The notes beneath the pieces were generated by a model. The model was not told where the DNA came from. It made no database searches and worked only from the letters and a program-made list of their open reading frames with translations. Below are positions 18,116 to 26,559 of a stretch of DNA of 64,000 nt, in pieces. The stretch is taken from positions 1 to 64,000 of the forward strand of contig NZ_QMEA01000018.1 of the NCBI RefSeq assembly GCF_012912105.1. The letters run 5' to 3'. The DNA comes from Brasilonema sp. UFV-L1 (GTDB taxonomy: Bacteria; Cyanobacteriota; Cyanobacteriia; Cyanobacteriales; Nostocaceae). Both the position numbers and the translations under genes were made by a program. Each line of letters opens with the position of its first letter. The first letter of the stretch is position 1.

Positions 18116-19510
18116 ATGAATAAAACTGATTTAGCTTTTACTCCAGCATTAGAACAAGCACAGTTAATCCGACGCCGAGAGGTATCGCCGTTGGAGTTGG
18201 TGGAAGTTTATTTAGAACGCATTTCTAGGTTGAATCCCCAACTGGGAAGTTATTTTACGGTGATGGCAGAACAAGCGATCGCAGATGCCAAAGCCAAAAC
18301 AGAAATACTTTCCAATACTTCAGAACTACCACCGTTTTTTGGAGTGCCGATTTCTATCAAAGACCTCAACCCTGTTGCAGGTATCACTTGTACCTATGGA
18401 AGTCCCGCATTACTGAATAATATTGCTGACTATGATGATGGAGTCGTAGTCAAGATTAAACAAGCTGGATTTATTCTTTTGGGTAAAACAGCAACATCAG
18501 AAATTGGTTCGTTTCCTTACACAGAACCTACGGGATTTCCTCCAGCTATAAATCCGTGGAATTTGGACTACACCCCAGGCGGTTCTAGTGGTGGTGCAGC
18601 CGCAGCAGTAGCAGCAGGATTATGCGCGATCGCTCAAGGTTCTGATGGTGGTGGTTCGATTCGTGGACCTGCAGCTTGTTGTGGTTTAGTGGGAATTAAG
18701 CCATCAAGAGGACGGGTAACTCATGCACCGGTGGGCGATCGCCTCAGTGGTCTTGCAACAAATGGTCCCATAGCACGTACTGTTGCTGATGCGGCTGCTC
18801 TTTTGGATGTCATGTCTGGGTACGTCACGGGCGATCCATATTGGTTACCCAATCCAGAACCATCGTTTCTTGCTGTCACAAAAGAACAACCCAGCAGTTT
18901 GCGAATTGCTTATGCGACAAGTACTCCTCCTTTAGGGAAAGCTGACGCAAACTGTGAGCAAGGCGTTCTGCAAACAGTTCAGTTATTACAAGAACTTGGT
19001 CACACAGTTGATGCGACAAGTATAGACCTTGGTGGATTAGTTGAACCATTTCAATTTGTTTGGCAAACAAGCGTTGCTGCGTCGGGAATACCTGCTGAGG
19101 CTTTGCAACCAATGAATAATTGGTTGTTAGCTAGAACGGGTTCTGCAGGTGAGTATTTGCAAGCAGTTTCCCAAATGCAAGCAGTCGCACGACAAATCGT
19201 TGCATTTTTTGACACGATAGATGTGCTTGTGTTGCCAGTTTACCTACATTCACCCATCCGCGTGGGAGAGTGGGCAAACTTGAGTCCAGAAGAAACATTC
19301 CAAAAGATTATTAGTTGGGTTGCACCTTGTCCACCCGCAAATGCAACTGGACAACCGGCGATCGCTCTTCCAGTAGGTTTTGATGAGCAAGGTTTACCAA
19401 TGAGCGTACAATTGGTGGGACGCCCTGCAGCGGAAGCCACTCTCATTCGCTTAGCAGCGCAACTGGAAGCTGCAAAACCTTGGATTCAACATCGTCCAGC
19501 TTTAGGATGA
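18116..19510 (+). CDS. Amidase signature family hydrolase
   Basis: A protein of 464 residues with the full amidase signature: catalytic Lys in PISIKDLN (about 81), cis-Ser in the glycine-rich PGGSSGGAAAAVAAG, and nucleophile Ser in GSDGGGSIRGPAA. It should hydrolyse amide bonds in the cytoplasm. The family includes GatA, acetamidase, 6-aminohexanoate and indoleacetamide hydrolases. The absence of a neighbouring gatB/gatC and the C-terminal sequence AIALPVGFDEQGLPMSVQLVG make a stand-alone amidase more likely than the GatCAB subunit. The substrate is unknown. Confidence 0.9.
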   Translation: MNKTDLAFTPALEQAQLIRRREVSPLELVEVYLERISRLNPQLGSYFTVMAEQAIADAKAKTEILSNTSELPPFFGVPISIKDLNPVAGITCTYGSPALLNNIADYDDGVVVKIKQAGFILLGKTATSEIGSFPYTEPTGFPPAINPWNLDYTPGGSSGGAAAAVAAGLCAIAQGSDGGGSIRGPAACCGLVGIKPSRGRVTHAPVGDRLSGLATNGPIARTVADAAALLDVMSGYVTGDPYWLPNPEPSFLAVTKEQPSSLRIAYATSTPPLGKADANCEQGVLQTVQLLQELGHTVDATSIDLGGLVEPFQFVWQTSVAASGIPAEALQPMNNWLLARTGSAGEYLQAVSQMQAVARQIVAFFDTIDVLVLPVYLHSPIRVGEWANLSPEETFQKIISWVAPCPPANATGQPAIALPVGFDEQGLPMSVQLVGRPAAEATLIRLAAQLEAAKPWIQHRPALG

Positions 19511-19543
19511 ACGGTTTTTTTTAATCATGATGCAAGCAAGCAT

Positions 19544-20362
19544 TTATGATGCAGAACCAGAAAGGAAGCTTTCAATTGCGTCTGCGACTTCCTGCGTAAC
19601 TTCGACAGAAGGCAGATGGCTCCTCGAACTCGATCTATAAATGTGATACCAGTGGTATTTATTTGCAAAAACTTGTTGTGCTTCAAGATACTTAGTATCA
19701 TCCGGTAGGGAATAAAAGTTCTTTATTTGCGTTGGTGAGTAAATATTGAGCACTGTTGGAGCCGGAGCAAGCGTCTCAAGAAAGCGCAAAGCACTGCCAA
19801 AATCTCTGTATGACCTGCCTATTTCTCGACCCGCGCGCGACCACATGTCGAAATCGTAATTTGTCATAAACTCATGGAAAGGTTTAGCGAGGTTAGGATC
19901 ACCTACCGACCAACCGGTGAACAGTGCATCACGCGCACTTTGCCATTGATCGGGCTTTTGTAGCTTATCCAAAGTCTCAAAGAAGATCTGAGGCGGCTCA
20001 ATAATGATCCACTCCAGAAAGACCATCTTTGGAACGCGATGAACCAACCTACGCCTTAGTTCAATCGCTATCCATCCAGCGTGTGCTACTGAGACTGTAA
20101 CGAATTCATTTATGTTAAGTGAATCTATAAGCTTAATAGTTTCACGAATCATATCTTCACTGCCAAAGTCTCCCTCTGGACGCCGTGATTCGTTATGTCC
20201 CAGTAAATCGACGTTGATAACTCTTCGCTTTTTACTTTCGACTTGTGCAAGTGCTGCCAAAATCCCCCGATCAGCGCACCATCCTGGAAACAAGAGTAAG
20301 GCCGGTTCGCCTGTTCCTATGTCGTCGAAGGCAAGTTTTGATTTTCCAGTTAGCTCATCCAT
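19544..20362 (-). CDS. Alpha/beta-hydrolase-fold protein lacking the nucleophilic serine (cofactor-free dioxygenase-like)
   Basis: About 272 residues with an alpha/beta-hydrolase fold: LLLFPGWCADRG, NVDLLGHNESR, and the nucleophile elbow that reads VSVAHAGWIAIEL. The usual GxSxG serine position is Ala here. The overall pattern (PGWC, elbow with H-x-GW, W-x-x-x-x-P after the cap, late S-H) reminds me of the bacterial 2,4-dioxygenases that cleave 3-hydroxy-4-oxoquinolines without cofactor and rely on a His-Asp dyad rather than a nucleophile. The late His (RSHLPSVEV) is present. The start is uncertain: ATG at 20362 or TTG at 20383. A tnpB remnant lies directly upstream. Confidence 0.75.
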   Translation of the reverse strand: MDELTGKSKLAFDDIGTGEPALLLFPGWCADRGILAALAQVESKKRRVINVDLLGHNESRRPEGDFGSEDMIRETIKLIDSLNINEFVTVSVAHAGWIAIELRRRLVHRVPKMVFLEWIIIEPPQIFFETLDKLQKPDQWQSARDALFTGWSVGDPNLAKPFHEFMTNYDFDMWSRAGREIGRSYRDFGSALRFLETLAPAPTVLNIYSPTQIKNFYSLPDDTKYLEAQQVFANKYHWYHIYRSSSRSHLPSVEVTQEVADAIESFLSGSAS

Positions 20363-20429
20363 ACATACATTCAATTTTTTCAAGGAAAATCTTTATAAAC
20401 GAGATTGTAGTTGTTGTGCAACATTTAAA

Positions 20430-21407
20430 CTAAACAATTCCAATATTTCTACTTGAATCGATAGTTATGGCATCACCGTTAAAGGTGAAGGCAGTTGCCT
20501 GCAAAGCTCTAATCATAATGTTTAGAGCGCCATTCCAATCCCTTGGTGCAGCGTATTGGCACTTTGGGCATTGGAATTTTTTGTTTCCACCAAGCTTGTG
20601 GTGGACATGACCACATCTGGGGCATGTTTTACTGGTGTAGGACTCATTGACCTGCGCTACAATGACGCCTTTTCTTTGTGCCGCCTGCTTGAGGTGTTGC
20701 TCAAAACGGTAATGGGAAAGCGTTAACATTTGCCGTGCCGACTTACTGTTAATCCTGCGCTTTTTACCTTTCCCGTTGATTTTGACCACCATCTGAGAAC
20801 TATCAAAGGTTGGCAAGTAAATCAACTTGTAGGAATTGACAAGCAACGAAACGGCTTTGCTGTGCAAATCTTTGACCAAGTTCTGAATCTTTTCTCTGAT
20901 GCGATCTGCTGCAATCCGCATTTTTCTGCGCTGACGGCTTTTAACTTTGGTGGAACGGCTTATCAAATCATCAAGGTGCAGGCTAAGACGCTGTATCCGC
21001 CCAATATCTCCCTTGCCAATCTCTAAAACATTCTCTCCATCGTAGCCAGTCAGAAAAGTGCGGTTACCAGGGTCAAGAGCTATTACTCTGTCGCTTCCGG
21101 TTCCCACTACCTCAATCACTTGAGGAAAACATGCGAACCATTTCCCACGCTGGTAAACAAGCTGAGTGCCGTATTCGCACTGATATGGCACTGGTTGAGA
21201 AGCTTGGTATTTTAAACCTTTGGTTGTTTTTGGATACCAAGTCCCATTTTTGTAGTTGCCGGCTTTGAACTTGATAGCTTGGCTCTTGGCTTTGCAAGAT
21301 TTGAACTTAGCAAAACCGCGCTCTAGCTTAGCTTGCCGCCAGGAATCGCAAGCATCGTTACACGCTTCTTGCCGCTGGTGACCCGGTAGACTTACCCAGT
21401 CTCGGCA
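20430..21407 (-). pseudogene. tnpB: Truncated tnpB (IS200/IS605-type), N-terminus missing
   Basis: Reading the minus strand from just after the stop of the VOC gene (21408) gives CRDWVSLPGHQRQEACNDAC and continues without a stop to NIGIV at 20430. This lacks roughly the first 60-100 residues of TnpB and any proper start. The rest is typical: Asp in VIALDPGNRTFLTGY, a zinc finger CPRCGHVHHKL...CPKC and Asp in PRDWNGALNIM. The middle catalytic position, usually Glu, reads LPTFDSSQMV, that is Asp. No tnpA is nearby. It is probably a decaying remnant; internal starts (e.g. 21191) would give only a fragment. Confidence 0.83.
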
Positions 21408-21848
21408 TCAATAGAATGTCCACAGACCTGGAGTGATCAATTCAAGGAGGTGTTCATCCGGATCTCGGAAATACAAACTCCAGCCGCCCTGTTTCCAATG
21501 AACCTTGCTGTCGATGGGGATACTTCGAGAAGCCAGTCGTTTTTCCCAAAACTCTAGCTCGGACGTTGCAATTGAGAACGCCACGTGCAAGCGACCACTT
21601 CCACCATGAGGAGGAATCACTCCTTCTACCGTACCAACAGGAGACGTTGTCCTCCCTGGCTCCTGAGCGATGCTCTTTGGAAACAAGATGAGAGCTTGTC
21701 GGTTGGGCACCCGGAGCACACAGATCATTTCATCCATGATCTCTTTCTCAAATCCGAATAGGTCTTTATAGAACTCAACTGAGTGTGCCAAGTCCTCAAC
21801 ATATAACACGGATTCAACAATCCCATTGACAGTTTGCTTCTGGGTCAT
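21408..21848 (-). CDS. VOC-family (glyoxalase/bleomycin resistance/dioxygenase fold) protein
   Basis: A protein of 146 residues from ATG 21848, which has AGAGG about 10 bases upstream. Two beta-alpha-beta-beta-beta modules are visible: VESVLYVEDLAHSVEFYKDL at the start and WSLYFRDPDEHLLELITPG at the end, the latter with the metal-binding Glu of the family. It could be a dioxygenase, isomerase or antibiotic-binding protein. It is divergent from the MarR gene 22074-22571 with palindromes in between, so it is probably the target of that regulator. Confidence 0.85.
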   Translation of the reverse strand: MTQKQTVNGIVESVLYVEDLAHSVEFYKDLFGFEKEIMDEMICVLRVPNRQALILFPKSIAQEPGRTTSPVGTVEGVIPPHGGSGRLHVAFSIATSELEFWEKRLASRSIPIDSKVHWKQGGWSLYFRDPDEHLLELITPGLWTFY

Positions 21849-21902
21849 GGAATATAGCCTCTTCAAGAATAGCTACGACTCTTAAATTATAGTATTAGAT
21901 AT

Positions 21903-21959
21903 TTTAACGTTAAACTATTTAGTATCTAAAATACATATAAAGTAATATTTAGCGCTAAA
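21903..21959. promoter_or_regulatory. Two matching 12-bp palindromes, probable MarR operators
   Basis: TTTAACGTTAAA (21903-21914) and TTTAGCGCTAAA (21948-21959) are perfect palindromes sharing TTTA-N4-TAAA, 45 bp apart start to start, in the AT-rich divergent region between the VOC gene and the marR gene. MarR dimers bind palindromes of this kind, usually repressing both the neighbouring gene and their own gene. Confidence 0.6.
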
Positions 21960-22073
21960 ATATTAATGGTTGAACTCGCCGCTCTATTCACGCTTTTAAG
22001 TTGCTAGAGTGTTGTTTTTGAGCGGTTGAACAGTTCCTGGTCACTCAGTCGTAGGCAACTCACAAAGTTAAAG

Positions 22074-22571
22074 ATGAACAAAGCAGATACGATTAGACAA
22101 GTAGCGCTCGACTGGAAAGTGACGCGACCGGAAATCGACCCACGCCCGATGGTGCGAGTGCTGGCAGTGCTTCGTTCAGCCCTAGAACTCGAAAAGGCGA
22201 CTGAAAAGCTCTTTGCCCGGTATGACTTGAATACGGCAACGTTTGGAGTCCTCGCAACACTGCGCCGTTCTTCGCCACCTGAGGGGATGACCCTTTCTCA
22301 ATTAGCTCAATTTGTCCTGGTCACACCAGCTTCGATCACCAATCGCGTTGATCGTTTGGAAGCACGGGGTTTAGTCGAGCGGTATGATGCTACGAATGAT
22401 CGACGGTGTTGGTTAGTGCGTCTGACTCAGAAGGGATATGACCTCATCGATGAACTGATTCCGCAACACGTGGAGAATGAGCGCCAGTTGCTTTCTGGTT
22501 TAAATGAGCAGGAACAAGAGCAACTTTATTTGCTGCTACTCAAGCTACTGGCAAGTCTAGAGGATGACTAA
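22074..22571 (+). CDS. MarR-family transcriptional regulator
   Basis: A winged-helix regulator of 165 residues from ATG 22074. The region LNTATFGVLATLRRSSPPEG, MTLSQLAQFVLVTPASITN and RVDRLEARGLVERYDATNDR is the MarR DNA-binding core with the D-x-R wing (DRRCWLVRLT), and the terminal helices (ENERQLLSGLNEQEQEQLYLLLLKLLASL) form the dimer interface. MarR proteins release DNA on binding phenolic or oxidant ligands. A TTG at 22026 would extend it by 16 residues without support. The 3' end overlaps a frameshifted gene on the other strand. Confidence 0.9.
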   Translation: MNKADTIRQVALDWKVTRPEIDPRPMVRVLAVLRSALELEKATEKLFARYDLNTATFGVLATLRRSSPPEGMTLSQLAQFVLVTPASITNRVDRLEARGLVERYDATNDRRCWLVRLTQKGYDLIDELIPQHVENERQLLSGLNEQEQEQLYLLLLKLLASLEDD

Positions 22572-22809
22572 GTCATTTTTCAACCAATTGTAAAAAGCTG
22601 GTACTTTCTTAGTCAAAACGACTTTTGCAGTAGGCAAACTTTTCTTGAGCAAATCAATATCTAAGCTATCTAGCTGTTCTTTCAGTTCAGCAGAGTTAAG
22701 ACTCGGTGAGTGATTTTGAGAGTAACGCTTCTGACTGAGAATGGGAGAAATCTAAATATTGAGTGAAAGTTTCCAATGCGGTTTGGTGATTGAGGGTAGC
22801 ATTGTTCAT
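22557..22809 (-). pseudogene. Small conserved-looking gene broken by a 1-base frameshift
   Basis: A strong ribosome binding site (GGAGG, 8 bases before ATG 22809) starts MNNATLNHQTALETFTQYLD, which stops after 37 residues (TAA at 22696). In the +1 frame the coding sense continues directly: LNSAELKEQLDSLDIDLLKK, then SLPTAKVVLTKKVPAFYNW, to a TAG at 22557. The whole span is 253 bases, that is 84 codons plus one base, so a single insertion explains it. It may be a recent pseudogene, a sequencing error or a programmed shift. Family not recognised. Confidence 0.55.
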
Positions 22810-22901
22810 TTTTGTAACCTCCGAATTTATGCTATCCCTACTTTGCCAGGAACTGATTGTGCTGTCTTTGAGCTAGCTCAAAGTTATGATGGACAAACAG
22901 T

Positions 22902-23339
22902 CTACTTTAATTTATCAGAAGTCCACTGATTGACATTTTTGACTGAAGTGTGAGCTTCCACAGATGCTGATTGGCTCTGTTCAATACGTGTTTTTTCTGC
23001 AATGTTGTCAGCTTGGCGACATTGCCGTATGACAGATGATAACTCAAGGAATGCCCCAGAACGATTGTCATTTCCCATATTTGACAACGCCCGTCCGACA
23101 CCTTCTAGACAAACGCTCATGATCACAATCTCTGAATTTTTTGTGTTGAGCCGGTGGCGGAGCTTTTGGAGTTCTTGCTCATTATTGTTTAGCTGACTCT
23201 GTACTTCTTGAAGATGTTTTGTGGTTGTCTTTAACTCAAGATTAGCATTATCTAAATTTTGCTGTAAAGTGCATGCGTGTATTGTCAAGAAAGTCACGAC
23301 ACCAATTGTACAAAAATTGAGTCGAAAAGAGTTGTGCAT
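22902..23339 (-). CDS. Coiled-coil lipoprotein
   Basis: A protein of 145 residues. An N-terminal hydrophobic signal (IGVVTFLTIHA) ends in a lipobox-like IHAC with Cys at about 23, predicting lipid anchoring. Residues about 28-70 form a heptad coiled coil (LQQNLDNANLELKTTTKHLQ, continuing to LNTKNSEIV), followed by a short domain with Cys (MSVCLEGVGRALSNMGNDN, SVIRQCRQADNI). Function unknown. Confidence 0.7.
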   Translation of the reverse strand: MHNSFRLNFCTIGVVTFLTIHACTLQQNLDNANLELKTTTKHLQEVQSQLNNNEQELQKLRHRLNTKNSEIVIMSVCLEGVGRALSNMGNDNRSGAFLELSSVIRQCRQADNIAEKTRIEQSQSASVEAHTSVKNVNQWTSDKLK

Positions 23340-23401
23340 AGTAGAAATGCTCTCATTCAGACATCAATGATTTTCTGACTCGTTTTGCATATATTACAAG
23401 C

Positions 23402-23566
23402 TTATTGTTCTACAATTTCATAAAAGTTAATATTGCGTTTACTCAAATAGTCATAAACCGTATATTCATTGGAAAGTATTAGTAAGAATTCAGGAGCCAG
23501 CAATTCTTGATTCAGAATACCTGAAGAATCAAGAAGAAATTTGATGGAATGAATACTAATCATCAT
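23402..23566 (-). CDS. Small hypothetical protein (54 aa) with a strong ribosome binding site
   Basis: Reading the minus strand, AAGGAG lies 4 bases before the first ATG (23566) and 7 before the second (23563). The frame encodes MMISIHSIKFLLDSSGILNQ, then ELLAPEFLLILSNEYTVYD, ending FYEIVEQ at 23402. It has no signal peptide. The central part resembles the GAATTCAGGAGTCAG-type repeat seen just beside it, so part of the gene may have been built from a repeat. Family not recognised; the ribosome binding site is the main support. Confidence 0.5.
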   Translation of the reverse strand: MMISIHSIKFLLDSSGILNQELLAPEFLLILSNEYTVYDYLSKRNINFYEIVEQ

Positions 23567-24245
23567 AGACTCCTTATAAATTCTGACCGGAGGCGGAGCT
23601 TTCCTTGCTCCGCTTCTGACTCCTGAGTCCTGAATTCTTACAAGTATTAGTCTTTATTTTAAACAAAGCTACCGATAGACTACTTAAGTGTTGAGATTTT
23701 TACATATCATTTCATGGATACTTATTTTTACTAAAAAAGTATCATCTATGTGTTGCTTTTAAGGTGTTATAAACTTGACGAAAGAAGTTAATCATGAAAG
23801 TTAAACTATCTTCATGATTTTTTGTTAAGTGTGCCAAACTGGCAACATTACCTTATTAGATTTGTTATTCATTGATGTACCCGGACCATTTTATTTATCT
23901 CTACCTAATGAACAGGATAAAGCTTTTCATTCAAGGTTATGTGAGAAATATAATAGAATTAACCACCCTTGAACTATCTCATTTATTAGCAAAAAATGTT
24001 AGGTAAAGTGTGAAGTATGAACAGAAAAAGACAATGTTTAGATGTCCTTTAGGAAACTTTTTGTTCGCAGACGATTTTCCTAAAGGGATAGAAGAGTATG
24101 AAGTATGAACTAGAGGTAAAAGAGTGAAGGGTAAAGTATAAAAACTTTATCCCATATCTGATTCCATATCTTTTTGACTTCATCTTTTCTTTGGGTAGAT
24201 AAATGGGGAAGTATTGCAGTTATTTTTTAAAATTACCGTGACAAC
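23567..24245. repeat. Intergenic stretch with a palindromic repeat (23584-23639)
   Basis: At 23584-23639 a repeat reads TGACCGGAGGCGGAGC, a short spacer, then GCTCCGCTTCTGA and CTGAATTCTT. Its reverse complement recurs at 60121-60170. The rest of the gap up to the kinase gene is AT-rich with no gene or clear promoter; a hairpin-like pair AGGAAA...TTTCCTAAAGG (near 24051-24080) is the only other structure noticed. Confidence 0.6.
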
Positions 24246-25970
24246 ATGATTGGTCAGTTACTAGCAGGACGTTACAAAGTCCTTAAAGTCTTGGGTGAGG
24301 GGGGCTTCGGGCAAACTTATATTGCTGAGGACGTTCACCTCCCTGGAAACCCTAAATGCGTCCTCAAACATCTCAAAACTTCTAGTACCGACCCTGACAT
24401 TTTAGATACTATCAGAAGGCTTTTTCAAAAAGAAGCTGAAACTTTGCAACAGTTGGGCAACCACGACCAAATACCGAGGCTTTTAGCTTATTTTGAAGAA
24501 GACCAGGAATTTTACTTGGTACAAGAATTTATCAGTGGACATCCCCTGAGTATGGAACTTTCTCCAGGAAAAAGATGGACGGAACGCCATATTCTGGAAA
24601 TGCTGATTTCGCTACTGAGTATTTTAGAATTTGTTCATGAGCGAGAGGTCATTCATCGTGATATCAAACCAGAGAACATTATCAGACGTGCTTCAGATAA
24701 TAAATTAGTTTTGATAGACTTTGGAGCTATTAAGCAACTGCGAAGTCAAACGGCAGTTGGGATGGGGGCGAACAACATCACTCTCATCACGGGAACTCGC
24801 GGATATATGCCCTCTGAGCAAATTAGACGTTTACCACGTCCTAGTAGTGATATTTATGCTTTGGGGATGATGGGTATTCAGGGATTGACAGGGGTACATC
24901 CGCAAGAACTTGAAGATGATCCGCATACAGGAGAAACACTGTGGCAACATCTAGCAACTGTTAGTTCTGGGTTAGCTGCTGTCTTGACTAAAATGACGCG
25001 CTATCATTTTAAAGACCGTTACCAGACGGCGACTGAGGTATTGTTAGCACTTCAAGAATTAGCGGCAAACCCAGACAAATCACTGATAGAGGAAGCTTCT
25101 CCTACGACAAATATCCTTCATGAACTCTGTTTAGAGTGGGAGGAAAACGGACAAGTCAAAAATCGCAAAGTTCTCGAAAAGCAACAAAGTAAAAACCCCA
25201 GTCGAGGAGTCCGCATCGGTCGTGATCCCCAAGTATGCGACATTCTTGTCTGTGATGCAACAGTCTCTGCTTTACATATTGAAATTTTCTTTCATCAGGA
25301 AAAGCAAAGATTTTACTTGCGGAATCTGCGCCAGATGAATCCTCCGATTGTTGATAGACAATTACTTTTAGCTGGTGAAATGCCTCTTTCTGTTGGTAGC
25401 AATATACGTTTGGGGCAACAAAATTTTAAGGTGAGGGCTATTGTTTGCAAAGAGTATCCTAATGGATACGTACCTATAGAGTACTCTATTGTTCCAATCG
25501 CACTGCAACAACCTGTTGCTCAAACGATACGGATACCAAAAGTTAGAAAGACTGAGGAAACTTCACCAGAAGTTTTGTTGACTCCTGGTGAAGTACTCTC
25601 ACCTTCATCAATCAAAGTGCCAAGATTACTTGGGATGAGTGTGGCAGCTTGTATCAGTGCTGTTGGTGGCTTTACCTTTTTAAATCCTAATAACATAGGT
25701 GGGAGTCAGGCACAACAAAATTTCATCTCACAGCAGCCACAACTATGTCGTATTGTTTCTCCACCTGGTGGTAGATTTTTGGCTGGATTACGTCCTGAAC
25801 CTCAAACAGAAGTTGGCGCGCTCAAACAGTTGAATTTAGGCGAAAAAGTCTTATTTGTTCAGGTGCGCGGTGACTTTGTAGAAGTTAAACTGCCTGATGG
25901 AACTCAAGGCTGGCTTTTTAGAGATGAAGTATACCCTTGTACTGCATCAAAAGTGACCAATCAAAGATGA
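24246..25970 (+). CDS. Ser/Thr protein kinase with FHA and SH3-like domains
   Basis: A protein of 574 residues. The kinase domain (about 10-270) has GEGGFGQTY, Lys in CVLKHLKT, HRDIKPENII, DFGAIKQL and GTRGYMPSEQ, so it looks active. An FHA domain (about 318-395) has the phosphopeptide-binding RIGRDPQVCDILV and SALHIEIFF. A hydrophobic segment (about 460-478) may cross the membrane, and an SH3b-type domain follows (LNLGEKVLFVQVRGDFVEV, LPDGTQGWLFRDEV). The FHA domain could read autophosphorylated residues, and the outer SH3 could bind cell wall. It stands alone between long gaps. Confidence 0.92.
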   Translation: MIGQLLAGRYKVLKVLGEGGFGQTYIAEDVHLPGNPKCVLKHLKTSSTDPDILDTIRRLFQKEAETLQQLGNHDQIPRLLAYFEEDQEFYLVQEFISGHPLSMELSPGKRWTERHILEMLISLLSILEFVHEREVIHRDIKPENIIRRASDNKLVLIDFGAIKQLRSQTAVGMGANNITLITGTRGYMPSEQIRRLPRPSSDIYALGMMGIQGLTGVHPQELEDDPHTGETLWQHLATVSSGLAAVLTKMTRYHFKDRYQTATEVLLALQELAANPDKSLIEEASPTTNILHELCLEWEENGQVKNRKVLEKQQSKNPSRGVRIGRDPQVCDILVCDATVSALHIEIFFHQEKQRFYLRNLRQMNPPIVDRQLLLAGEMPLSVGSNIRLGQQNFKVRAIVCKEYPNGYVPIEYSIVPIALQQPVAQTIRIPKVRKTEETSPEVLLTPGEVLSPSSIKVPRLLGMSVAACISAVGGFTFLNPNNIGGSQAQQNFISQQPQLCRIVSPPGGRFLAGLRPEPQTEVGALKQLNLGEKVLFVQVRGDFVEVKLPDGTQGWLFRDEVYPCTASKVTNQR

Positions 25971-26225
25971 AAGATAAAGGATAAAACACAGAAATATTCA
26001 AAGCAATGAAAAATTTTATACTTCATTTTTCATCTTTTTGCCTTCAGTTCATACTTTAAATAACCATTTGATAGATGTGACTACACAGATGTGAAGAAAC
26101 TATAAAATGTAATAAACGTCTTCTAGATTTATCCTTATGACGACTAACAACTGTTGAAAAGAGTTTTTAAACTGGAATTATTTTGTTAGTCAATGTAACT
26201 TTATATTATTTGCAGAGGGGAATCT

Positions 26226-26498
26226 ATGTCACTAGACCAGGTAAATGCTTTTTACGAGGTTTTGATGTCGGATCAACTCATTTATGAGCAGTACCATAAC
26301 AAGTGCTGTGTTAGAGGCGTATTTGGTATTTGGGATTGGGATAAAACCAAGATAGTTAATTTTGCTGCTCATCTTGGCTATATATTTACGGAAAGCGACC
26401 TAGATGAAGTATGGTTTGGTCAAGAGCCTAGCATTTCTGAGAGTTCCTCAAATTTATCAAAATACCAGCGTTATTCTATTGACCTCTCCCTCGGCTGA
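26226..26498 (+). CDS. Nif11-like domain protein
   Basis: A protein of 90 residues beginning MSLDQVNAFYEVLMSDQLIY, the typical Nif11 opening, with the later IVNFAAHLGYIFTESDLDEV matching the helix that ends Nif11 domains. GAGGGG lies just upstream of the ATG. Nif11 proteins occur near nitrogen-fixation genes or serve as leader peptides of ribosomally made natural products. Here no double-glycine cleavage site or core peptide is obvious and no modifying enzyme is adjacent, so a leader role is not supported. Confidence 0.75.
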   Translation: MSLDQVNAFYEVLMSDQLIYEQYHNKCCVRGVFGIWDWDKTKIVNFAAHLGYIFTESDLDEVWFGQEPSISESSSNLSKYQRYSIDLSLG

Positions 26499-26559
26499 CA
26501 CACCGGGGAGAAGTCAACGTCTCATATCACTTACAAATCACTGATAGTGACTACTACAG

